19,194 nucleotides of DNA. Origin: DAOTUB01 sp034437455 (GTDB taxonomy: Bacteria > Chloroflexota > Anaerolineae > B4-G1). Position numbers and translations under genes: made by a program. Position 1 is the stretch's first letter, and every line of letters begins with the position of its first letter. The stretch spans positions 1-19,194 of the forward strand of contig DAOTUB010000117.1 in assembly GCA_034437455.1 (NCBI GenBank). Direction: 5' to 3'. This document shows, one piece after another, positions 7,365-15,100 of the stretch. Below the pieces are notes generated by a model that was not told the origin of the DNA, did no database searches, and was given only the letters and a program-made list of their open reading frames with translations.

Positions 7365-8255
7365 TCACAAAATATATTCCTGAGCCAACTCGTGTATCAG
7401 CGCGGAAATGCCCTCTGAGTTGGCCGAAATCTCTTTACTCTCGCTCGTTTCGAGCACGACGGACTCGATCTTGAGCACTTTTGTCGGCGACCCCGTCAAA
7501 CCCACCTTATCTTCGTCAGCGCCCACATCAGCGATGGTCCAGACGGGGATCTTTAGTCCTCGCTCAGTCAAGTAACTATCCAACACTTCTTCCGTCCCGA
7601 ATTCGGGCCACTGTTCCAGCAGAGAGGCATATTCAAGCGGGGTGGCCGCCAGCTTGCAGGCGAGCATCCTGCGGACCGAGGGAGGACGGGGCTGGTTGGC
7701 CGAGTCCACGACGGTCAACAGACAGGGCAACGTACATTTCACCGTCTCTTTGCCCAAAGGAAAGGCCCTCTGGATGACGATCTCGTTCCCTTGCAGCGAC
7801 TGGATCGATTCCGCATACGTGATTTGCGGCAACCCCAGTTTCTCGGCCGCCTGTGGGCCGACATGAGCGGTGTCGCCGTCTATCGCCTGCCGCCCGCAAA
7901 AGACGAGATCATAGTCTCCCACCTGCTCGACGGCGCATTTGAGCGCATAAGACGTGGCCAAGGTGTCCGATCCGGCAAATTTTCTATCCGTGAGCAAGAT
8001 CACCTGGTCGGCGCCGCGATACAGCGCCTCGCGCAATATCTCTGCCGCCCGCGTGGGTCCCATCGTCAATACCGTCACCTGGCCGCCGTGTCGTTCTTTG
8101 ATCTCCAAGGCCATCTCCATCGCGTTCAGGTCTTCGGGGTTAAAGATGGCCGGCAGCGCGGCTCGGTTCACGGTGCCGTCGTCTTTCATCGCTTGTCCAG
8201 TGATATTCGCGGTGTCGGGCACTTGCTTGACCAACACCACACAGTTGTAAGCCAT
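7365..8255 (-). CDS. etfB: Electron transfer flavoprotein beta subunit
   Basis: The protein starts with the diagnostic LVKQVPDT (8-15) and contains NPEDLNAMEMALEIKE (39-54), a TMGPTRAAEILREAL core (64-78), and GRQAIDGDTAHVGPQAAEKL (121-140). At 296 residues it is somewhat longer than typical EtfB (about 255-265), with extra C-terminal residues. EtfB binds AMP, or a second FAD in bifurcating complexes. The GDTAxVGP loop is shared with clostridial, often bifurcating, EtfBs, though His131 replaces the Gln I recall there. The start is secure: AGGAGG lies 7 nt before ATG 8255. It is the first gene of the etfB-etfA-acyl-CoA dehydrogenase operon and diverges from the glycyl radical enzyme operon. 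Bifurcation is an inference only. Confidence 0.95.
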   Translation of the reverse strand: MAYNCVVLVKQVPDTANITGQAMKDDGTVNRAALPAIFNPEDLNAMEMALEIKERHGGQVTVLTMGPTRAAEILREALYRGADQVILLTDRKFAGSDTLATSYALKCAVEQVGDYDLVFCGRQAIDGDTAHVGPQAAEKLGLPQITYAESIQSLQGNEIVIQRAFPLGKETVKCTLPCLLTVVDSANQPRPPSVRRMLACKLAATPLEYASLLEQWPEFGTEEVLDSYLTERGLKIPVWTIADVGADEDKVGLTGSPTKVLKIESVVLETSESKEISANSEGISALIHELAQEYIL

Positions 8256-8323
8256 AGATACCTCCTAGATTTATCGTACGTCGCAATTGCTACCGTAATA
8301 AAAACCCCCCACGACATGACAAG

Positions 8324-8453
8324 TTACGGTGATTTGAGATTTGTTGATTCAAGATTGGTAGATTTACCACAGACAGCGCAACTCTACAAACATAGTTTAT
8401 CTCTCATCCATGTTTCGCACAGCCTTTCCAATCTCCAAATCTCAAATCCGTAA
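8324..8453. repeat. MITE-like inverted-repeat element in the divergent intergenic region
   Basis: GATTTGAGATTTG (8331-8343) is repeated exactly inverted as CAAATCTCAAATC (8436-8448). The match extends outward as TTACGG(T) on the left and CGTAA on the right, giving roughly 130 bp bounded by 18-bp imperfect arms. No open frame fills the interior, and no flanking target duplication is obvious. The rest of the 399-bp region 8256-8654 holds the etfB ribosome binding site and two promoter candidates; I see nothing else in it. Confidence 0.5.
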
Positions 8454-8468
8454 ATCTTATTTCTCTGT

Positions 8469-8496
8469 ATTATAGCAGACGAAGACCAATGAGCAA
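8469..8496 (-). promoter_or_regulatory. Candidate promoter of etfB-etfA-acyl-CoA dehydrogenase
   Basis: On the minus strand, a perfect -10 TATAAT (8474-8469) is preceded after 16 bp by TTGCTC (8496-8491). The transcript would carry a leader of about 200 nt, including the whole inverted-repeat element 8324-8453, before the etfB start. Confidence 0.45.
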
Positions 8497-8555
8497 AAAT
8501 AACCCTGGGAATCATTGCAGCGCCAGGAGAAAAATATCTCTGGATATGAGGCCGG

Positions 8556-8584
8556 TTGACCAAAACGCAAAAAACAACGATAAT
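8556..8584 (+). promoter_or_regulatory. Promoter of the activase-hypD operon
   Basis: TTGACC (8556-8561) and GATAAT (8579-8584) are separated by exactly 17 bp, a strong sigma-70-like match. Transcription would start near 8591, about 64 nt before the activase ATG. The TTG that begins the longest frame of the activase is the -35 box itself, which argues for the downstream start at 8655. Confidence 0.65.
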
Positions 8585-8654
8585 AGGGTTGGGCATGCTA
8601 TCAACTTGGTCTTTTTTATTGCTAACCGCGTGCTCACAATGCCATCACACCATT

Positions 8655-9557
8655 ATGATTACGGGGATCGTTTTTGACATAAAAAAATTCTCCATCCACG
8701 ACGGACCGGGAATTCGCACCACGGTCTTTTTCAAGGGATGTCCACTTAATTGCCGGTGGTGTCATAATCCCGAGAGCCAGATTCGAGAACCGGAATTGAT
8801 GGTCTGGAAAAGCCGCTGTATTGGGTGCCGGGCCTGTCTACCGGTCTGTCCACAAGGCGCGATCTCCTGGGAGGATGGCCCATCCACCGACGTGGAAAAG
8901 TGCACGCTCTGCGGGGCTTGCGTCGAGGTTTGTTACGCGGAGGCGCGCGAGATCGTGGGGCGAGAGATGACGGCGGCACAGGTGGTGGCCGAGATCGAGC
9001 AGGATGTTCCGTTCTACGACGAATTCGACGGTGGCGCGACCTTTTCAGGTGGCGAGCCTCTGGCCCAACCTGACTTTTTACTCGCGCTGCTCGAGGCCTG
9101 TCGGGAGCAAGAGATTCACACCGCCGTGGACACGTGCGGGTTTGCGCCCTGGAAAATCCTGGATAGAATTCGAGGGCGCGTGGATCTGTTCCTCTACGAT
9201 CTCAAATTGATGGATGAAGCCAGACATCGAAAGTTCACCGGCGTGTCGAACGAGTTGATCCTGAGAAATTTGCAGATGCTTTCGGAGCGGGAACACGACA
9301 TCTTCCTGCGAGCGCCCATCATTCCAGGGATAAACGATGACGACGGGCACATTCAACAGATGGGCGAGTTCGCGGCAGCCCTGCCCCACCTGAACCGGGT
9401 GGACATCTTGCCCTATCACCACATCGCCGTGGAAAAGTACAAACGATTGAATAAAGTATATGATCTACCAGAAGCTCGTTCCCCCTCGGACGAGCGATTA
9501 GCCGAGATCGCGCACATCCTGCGCGAGTTTGGCTTGCACGTCAAAATAGGTGGTTAA
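8655..9557 (+). CDS. Glycyl-radical enzyme activating enzyme (radical SAM) with ferredoxin-like insert
   Basis: The 300-residue protein uses S-adenosylmethionine and a 4Fe-4S cluster to make the glycyl radical on its partner, here surely the enzyme encoded 67 bp downstream. It starts with GIVFDIKKFSIHDGPGIRTT (4-23). The radical SAM cluster motif is C29-x3-C33-x2-C36, and SGGEP is at 131-135. An insert carries two further 4Fe-4S motifs, C55/C58/C61/C65 and C83/C86/C89/C93, as in activases of HypD, CutC and benzylsuccinate synthase but not PflA. ATG 8655 matches the family N-terminus; it has no clear ribosome binding site, which may keep the level low. The longer frame from 8556 would begin in the promoter. 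Activases are needed only in catalytic amounts. Confidence 0.93.
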   Translation: MITGIVFDIKKFSIHDGPGIRTTVFFKGCPLNCRWCHNPESQIREPELMVWKSRCIGCRACLPVCPQGAISWEDGPSTDVEKCTLCGACVEVCYAEAREIVGREMTAAQVVAEIEQDVPFYDEFDGGATFSGGEPLAQPDFLLALLEACREQEIHTAVDTCGFAPWKILDRIRGRVDLFLYDLKLMDEARHRKFTGVSNELILRNLQMLSEREHDIFLRAPIIPGINDDDGHIQQMGEFAAALPHLNRVDILPYHHIAVEKYKRLNKVYDLPEARSPSDERLAEIAHILREFGLHVKIGG

Positions 9558-9559
9558 CT

Positions 9560-9591
9560 CTTGCGAAGGTTTGTGAGGCAACCTTCGCAAG
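9560..9591 (+). repeat. Intercistronic hairpin between activase and hypD
   Basis: CTTGCGAAGGTT (9560-9571) and AACCTTCGCAAG (9580-9591) form a perfect 12-bp stem with an 8-nt loop, starting 2 nt after the activase stop. There is no T-run, so it is not a simple terminator. Each arm is also self-complementary (CTT-GCG-AAG and CCTT-CGC-AAGG), the same design as the other palindromic elements here. It may stabilise the downstream hypD message or be a dispersed repeat. Confidence 0.75.
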
Positions 9592-9624
9592 GGTGGCCGA
9601 CAGTAAAAGTAGGAGGTTGACGCG

Positions 9625-11976
9625 ATGACGATGAGTGAACGAGTCGCCCGGTTGAGACAGCAAAGCCTGGAGGCTGCGCCTTCCATCTCATCCGAGCGTG
9701 CAGAGTTGTTGACCGAGTTTTACCGGCAGACCGAAGGGCAGATGATGTCCGCGCCCATGCGCCGGGCATTGGCCTTCCAGTATTTGATGGAGCACAAGAC
9801 GATCTGTATCAACGAAGGTGAACTGATCGTCGGCGAAAAAGGCCCGGCCCCCAAGGCCGCGCCGACGTACCCGGAACTGTGCTGCCACAGCCCGGAGGAC
9901 CTGGACATCCTCGATTCGCGAGAAAAAATACCTTTCAGGGTCAGTCCCGAGACCCGGCGAGTGTACGAGGAGACCATCATTCCTTTCTGGCGCGGGAAGA
10001 CGATGCGGGAGCGCCTCTTTGCAGAGATGACAGAGGAGTGGAAGGCGGCGTACGAGGCGGGCGTTTTTACCGAATTTATGGAACAACGCTCCCCCGGTCA
10101 TACCGTCCTGGACGACAAGATCTACCACAAAGGGATGCTCGATTTCAAGCAGGACGTTCGGCAGAGCCTGGAGAGCCTCGACTACCTGGGCGATCCGGAG
10201 GCCTACGACAAACAAGAGGAACTCGGGGCGATAGACATTTGCGCCGACGGCCTGATCCGCTTTGCAGAACGGCACGCGGAAAAAGCGCGGGAGATGGCGC
10301 AGCAGGAGGCGGATCCCCGGAGAAAGCAGGAATTGGAACACATCGCCGAGGTTTGTTCGCGCGTTCCCGCGCACGCCCCCCGCGATTTCTGGGAGGCGTT
10401 GCAGTATTACTGGTTCGTCCACCTGGGTGTGACCACCGAACTGAACCCCTGGGACGCCTTCAACCCCGGCAAGCTGGATCAGCATTTGTTTCCTTTTTAC
10501 GAGAAGGGATTCACCCGCGAGCAGGCCGAGGAACTGCTGCAATGCTTCTGGGTCAAGTTCAACAATCAGCCCGCGCCGCCCAAGGTGGGAGTGACCGCCG
10601 CGGAGAGCAGCACGTACACCGATTTCGCCCAGATCAACACCGGAGGCGTCAGACCCGATGGCGCCGACGGCGTCAACGAGGTCACCTACCTGATCCTGGA
10701 CGTGATCGAGGAGATGCGGCTGTTGCAGCCCAGCTCTTCGATCCAGGTCAGCAAGAAGAATCCCGACCGCTTCATCAAGCGGGCGGCCAAGATCATCCGC
10801 ACCGGCTTTGGCCAGCCCTCGGTCTTTAACACCGACGTGGTGGTCCAGGAACTGGTCCGCATGGGCAAGTCCGTCGTGGACGCGCGCTGCGGCGGCACCA
10901 GCGGTTGCGTCGAGACCGGCGCGTTTGGGAAGGAAAACTATAATCTGACGGGCTATTTCAACATGCCCAAGGTGCTAGAGATCACGTTGAACAACGGCGT
11001 CGATCCTCGGACAGGACAGAGAATTGGATTAGAGACGGGGGACCCCATGCGGTTCGAGACCTTTGAGGAATTGTTCGCGGCTTACGAACGGCAGTTGAAC
11101 TATTTCATAGACACCAAGATCCGGGGCAACAACGTCGTCGAGCGGCTGTACGCCGTCTACATCCCCGCGCCATTCCTCTCGCTGCTGACGGATGATTGCA
11201 TCGTAAAGGGGAAGGATTATCATGACGGCGGCGCGCGGTACGACACGAGTTACATCCAGGGCGTGGGCCTGGGCACGATGGCCGATGCGCTGACCGCCAT
11301 CCAATATCACGTCTTTGACCAGAAAAACCTGACGATGGAAGAGCTGCTCGCCGCCCTGCGAGATAACTTTGAGGGGCGCGAGCGGCTGCGCCAGATGCTC
11401 CTGAACAAGACACCCAGGTACGGTAACGACGACGACTATGCCGACGACGTGATGCGCGCCGTGTTCGATGCCTACTTTAACGCCATAGACGGGCGCCCGA
11501 ACACTCGCGGCGGAACCTACCGTATCAACCTGCTGCCGACGACGGTGCACGTCTACTTTGGCTCGGTGATCGGGGCGACCCCTGATGGACGAATGGCAGA
11601 GACGCCCCTTTCCGAGGGTATCTCGCCCGTGCAGGGCGCGGATCGGCGCGGCCCGACGGCGGTGATCAAATCGGTGGCCAAGATGGATCACGTCCGCACC
11701 GGGGGGACGCTGCTCAACCAAAAGTTCACGCCCCAGGTACTTGAGGGCGACGATGGTCTGAATAAATTTGTTCAATTGATACGTACCTACTTCAAGTTGG
11801 ACGGCCACCACATCCAGTTCAACGTCGTGGACGCCGCCACGCTGCGCGCTGCACAACAGAACCCCGCGCAGTATCGCGACCTCATCGTGCGCGTGGCAGG
11901 CTATAGCGACTACTTTTGCGATCTCAGCGAGGCGTTGCAGGACGAGATCATCGCCCGGACGGAACATCAGTTGTAG
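9625..11976 (+). CDS. hypD: Glycyl radical enzyme, trans-4-hydroxy-L-proline dehydratase
   Basis: This 783-residue enzyme should dehydrate trans-4-hydroxy-L-proline to (S)-1-pyrroline-5-carboxylate by radical chemistry in the anaerobic cytoplasm. The thiyl-radical Cys428 and base Glu430 lie in GGTSGCVETG, and the glycyl radical is Gly759 in VRVAGYSDYF. Residues reported in the Clostridioides difficile enzyme, as I recall them (F152, H160, S334, D339, C434, E436, Y450, G765), fit here as F151, H159, S328, D333, C428, E430, Y444 and G759. The shift of one then six residues is explained by a five-residue gap near 290-300. Choline lyase and diol dehydratases instead have GCVEP, and pyruvate formate-lyase has two adjacent cysteines. 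AGGAGG (9611-9616) lies 8 nt before ATG 9625. It is co-transcribed with its activase. No P5C reductase gene is in the window. A related specificity within the HypD-like clade cannot be excluded. Confidence 0.82.
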   Translation: MTMSERVARLRQQSLEAAPSISSERAELLTEFYRQTEGQMMSAPMRRALAFQYLMEHKTICINEGELIVGEKGPAPKAAPTYPELCCHSPEDLDILDSREKIPFRVSPETRRVYEETIIPFWRGKTMRERLFAEMTEEWKAAYEAGVFTEFMEQRSPGHTVLDDKIYHKGMLDFKQDVRQSLESLDYLGDPEAYDKQEELGAIDICADGLIRFAERHAEKAREMAQQEADPRRKQELEHIAEVCSRVPAHAPRDFWEALQYYWFVHLGVTTELNPWDAFNPGKLDQHLFPFYEKGFTREQAEELLQCFWVKFNNQPAPPKVGVTAAESSTYTDFAQINTGGVRPDGADGVNEVTYLILDVIEEMRLLQPSSSIQVSKKNPDRFIKRAAKIIRTGFGQPSVFNTDVVVQELVRMGKSVVDARCGGTSGCVETGAFGKENYNLTGYFNMPKVLEITLNNGVDPRTGQRIGLETGDPMRFETFEELFAAYERQLNYFIDTKIRGNNVVERLYAVYIPAPFLSLLTDDCIVKGKDYHDGGARYDTSYIQGVGLGTMADALTAIQYHVFDQKNLTMEELLAALRDNFEGRERLRQMLLNKTPRYGNDDDYADDVMRAVFDAYFNAIDGRPNTRGGTYRINLLPTTVHVYFGSVIGATPDGRMAETPLSEGISPVQGADRRGPTAVIKSVAKMDHVRTGGTLLNQKFTPQVLEGDDGLNKFVQLIRTYFKLDGHHIQFNVVDAATLRAAQQNPAQYRDLIVRVAGYSDYFCDLSEALQDEIIARTEHQL

Positions 11977-12038
11977 GAAACCGTCAAGTCGAAAAAATCC
12001 AGGAAGCCATATCAACGCCAATAGCCCTCACACAAACC

Positions 12039-12070
12039 ATCGGGCGTCAGCATTCAAACTGACGCCCGAT
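12039..12070 (+). terminator. Terminator after hypD
   Basis: ATCGGGCGTCAG (12039-12050) pairs perfectly with CTGACGCCCGAT (12059-12070) around an 8-nt loop. The stem can extend through CACAA (12031-12035) and TTGTG (12071-12075) across a small bulge. The following sequence is only moderately T-rich (TTTGTGATTTC), so efficiency is uncertain. It lies 62 nt after the hypD stop. Confidence 0.7.
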
Positions 12071-12099
12071 TTGTGATTTCGCTTCAATAGAGGTATACT
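12071..12099 (+). promoter_or_regulatory. Promoter candidate for the surface protein gene
   Basis: TTGTGA (12071-12076) and TATACT (12094-12099) are spaced by 17 bp directly after the hypD terminator. The predicted start near 12106 gives a 70-nt leader to the ATG at 12176. Confidence 0.5.
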
Positions 12100-12175
12100 A
12101 ACTTCAAGTTGTAACCCGGCGACCACATCTTCGTTCTATTTTATACACCTTGGATAGAGAGAAGGCAATCTCTAA

Positions 12176-15100
12176 ATGAAAGTTAACTGGCGATTTTGTT
12201 GTTTGGCTATATTTGGCATTGTCCTTGGATGGATCTTGATGGCTACGTTGTGGCCGGTGAGCTTTGTCCAGGCGGCGGGCGGGGCGGGCACCATGTTCGG
12301 CGTGTACGTGCCGCCTGGTTTCCCAGCCGCTGGCTTGCTGGTGACAGCCGTGCAGGATGGCACCACGGTGAACATTGTGGACGACGCTGCCGACGGTGAC
12401 GACGACGATACCCACACAGGCGTACTGGACGAGGGCCAGAGTTACGTGATCTACATCAGGGAAGGGGCAATAGACGATAACGATGGGCCACAGGCTGCGC
12501 GGGGCGACTATTTCCGAGTACAGGCCGACAAGCCGGTCATCGTCTGCAACTTTACCACCAGCCTCTGGGCGCACGATTTCGTGCCGGCAACCAACAACAC
12601 CATGATTGGCGCCGACTTTTATTTCTATGCTTTCAATAACACCTTCTATACGTCGGGGCGGGTCCCTCAAGCCGAGATCATCGCCTACTCCGACGATACG
12701 CAGATGCAATTGTTCGACGTGACCAATATGACCGATACGCAGCCGATCGATACATCCGGCAAGACCAGCGTGGTGAGTGATACCGACGGCATCACGGTGA
12801 CAAAAGTAATTACGCTGAGCACTGGCGAATACCATGCCATCACTTTGGAAGTGGGACATACCTATCATCTCCTGGCGAACAAAAAAGTCACCCTCCAGTA
12901 CGGCATGCTGGGACACGCCTCAATCGGGCGGCGAGACGGCGGCGTCTACGTGCCCGGCAAGAACGGCTCTTCGACCGGACGCACCTTCTACTTTGGCATT
13001 CCACACGATTCCAGCTCAGAGTGCAGCGCCGGCATCTGCGACGAAGAGCGCGAGTTGCGCATTGTCACCTACGACGAGGGCGCGGACGTGTCTGTATGTG
13101 GCTGGGACACCATCAGTTCCACGTGGGATAACGTATACAGTGCCCATCTGGGGCCACACGGCCATCTGGAACTCATCGGCGATGAATTGGGCTACAATGA
13201 AAATGGGGAGGGCTATTATTTCTTTAAAGTTCTAGCGACGACGGACGTCTCTGTCTTTGAGACCAACTGGTTCGAGACCGGCATCTACGGCACCTCGGAC
13301 ATTGCTACGTATCTTTCGCCAGAGACGAGCATCGAAGGGCGGCGTTTTGAGGCTTATCTGGGACCACCGGGGAATGAGCCAAACCTGGAAACTGGCAGCG
13401 GTGAGATTCAACTCACCCATCTATACGTCTTTGCCAGCGAAGCAACGAACGCCATCGCTTATGACTCCGATGCTTACGGAGAGTGGATTGAACTCTACAA
13501 CACCACTACCGAGACCGTTGACCTGAATGGCTGGACGCTGACCAACGGAAGTGCCAAGTCGGTTGTACTCACAGGCACCATCGCTCCCCAGGACTATTAT
13601 TTGCTGGAGTATCATCAGAAAGCGACCACGGCCACGGCCAATCTTGTGTACGGCGACCGGTACCCCTACTTCAAGCTAGGGAACGGTGAGGACACACTGA
13701 CGCTGCAGGGTGTGCTGACCGGTGGTATAGCTTACAGTGATACTTTCAGTTACGATGAAACCTGGGCCAGTCATGGCGTCTACACCGCTATGGCTCGCAT
13801 TACGCCGACCGAACCGGCCAACCATAGCGACAATTGGGTCAATGCTTCGACCCTGTACGCTAACACTGTCAATAACCTGGGGGCCTACTGGGGCAGCCCT
13901 GGCGAGGAGAATGAAGCCTACAACGGTGACGGCAGCGGTCCACAGCAGGGCGTGGTGATCAATGAGATCATGACCGGTCGTATCTGGCAGCGCTTTACTG
14001 TGTCGGACACCGTGTCGAACACCGTGGCGGGCAAAGGGGGCTACTACGACATCGCCCTGGACACCAAAGATTGGGAGAGTATCAACAACGGCAATGGCCC
14101 AGAAGGAACCCCAGGGTCGATTGTAACCGATGGGCCGGAAGGACCGTACATCATCGTTGAATCGGACAAGTACATCAGTGTGATGAACACCAACTGGAAC
14201 GACAACTGGATGGCCTACGCGACGCCTACCCGCTATCCGGATCCAGCGGTGATTTATCTGCCCAGTCACTATCGGCGGAGTGCCGGGAAAGTAATCACGT
14301 TCACCGCCGACGTGTGGACGGGAAAAACGGCGCTGTATGATCCGATTACCACCATAGAAATCCCCACCGGCGTGGAGTACATCACCGGTAGCTATGACAC
14401 GCCGGCTCAAATACTCTCCACCGCCGTCGTGACCGAGACGCAGCACCCCGATGGCTCCTGGACGCTGACTTGGAAGCACGGTGTGACGATGATGCCTGCT
14501 GTCTCCTATCAGTTCGTCGTTGCCGCCACGTCGTCGATCACGGGCTGGCTGCGTAGCGTGGCGAGCACCAGCGGGATTGACGCTCCAGACCCCCTGGTCG
14601 GTGAGCGCTACACGAGTCAGGATGTCGCCGTGGTCGTGGTGGAAGTGGGCGACGACGAAGTGCGCAAAGTGGATCTGGTCATCAATGAGGTGATGGTCCG
14701 TCCCCCTGGCAGCGACCACGAATGGATCGAATTGTACAATACTGGCGACACGGAGGTCGTGTTAACCGGAATCGTGTTGACCGATGGCGGCGATTTTGAG
14801 TACACCATCCCGAAAGTAGCGGGGGCCGATCTGGCGCTGCCCGTGGATAGCTACGTGGTAATTTATCTTGAGGATGGGACCAATAACCAAAGCGACCTGT
14901 ATGCGGGAAGTGGATCGTCGGGTCGACTGAACAATGCCGAGGATCGGCTATCCCTGTTTGCTTCGTCGCAGTTCAATACGAACACACTGATTGACTTTGT
15001 GCAATGGGATGATAACGGCGTATTTGGCGACGAAACGGCTGATGACCTGGCCGTAGCGGCTGGTCAGTGGCCTGACGGCGACTATGTGACGAGCGCGTTG

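Noticed and set aside
8384..8596. Minus-strand 70-codon frame in the divergent region
   Set aside because: It crosses both promoter candidates and one inverted-repeat arm, has no ribosome binding site and no recognisable motif.
9688..10542. Long antisense frames within hypD and the surface protein gene
   Set aside because: They are GC-rich shadow frames of strongly supported genes and show no domain-like sequence.
9625..11976. Pyruvate formate-lyase or choline trimethylamine-lyase
   Set aside because: The active site is GCVETG with one Cys and an adjacent Glu, not the Cys-Cys of pyruvate formate-lyase nor the GCVEP of choline lyase. The other residues fit HypD.
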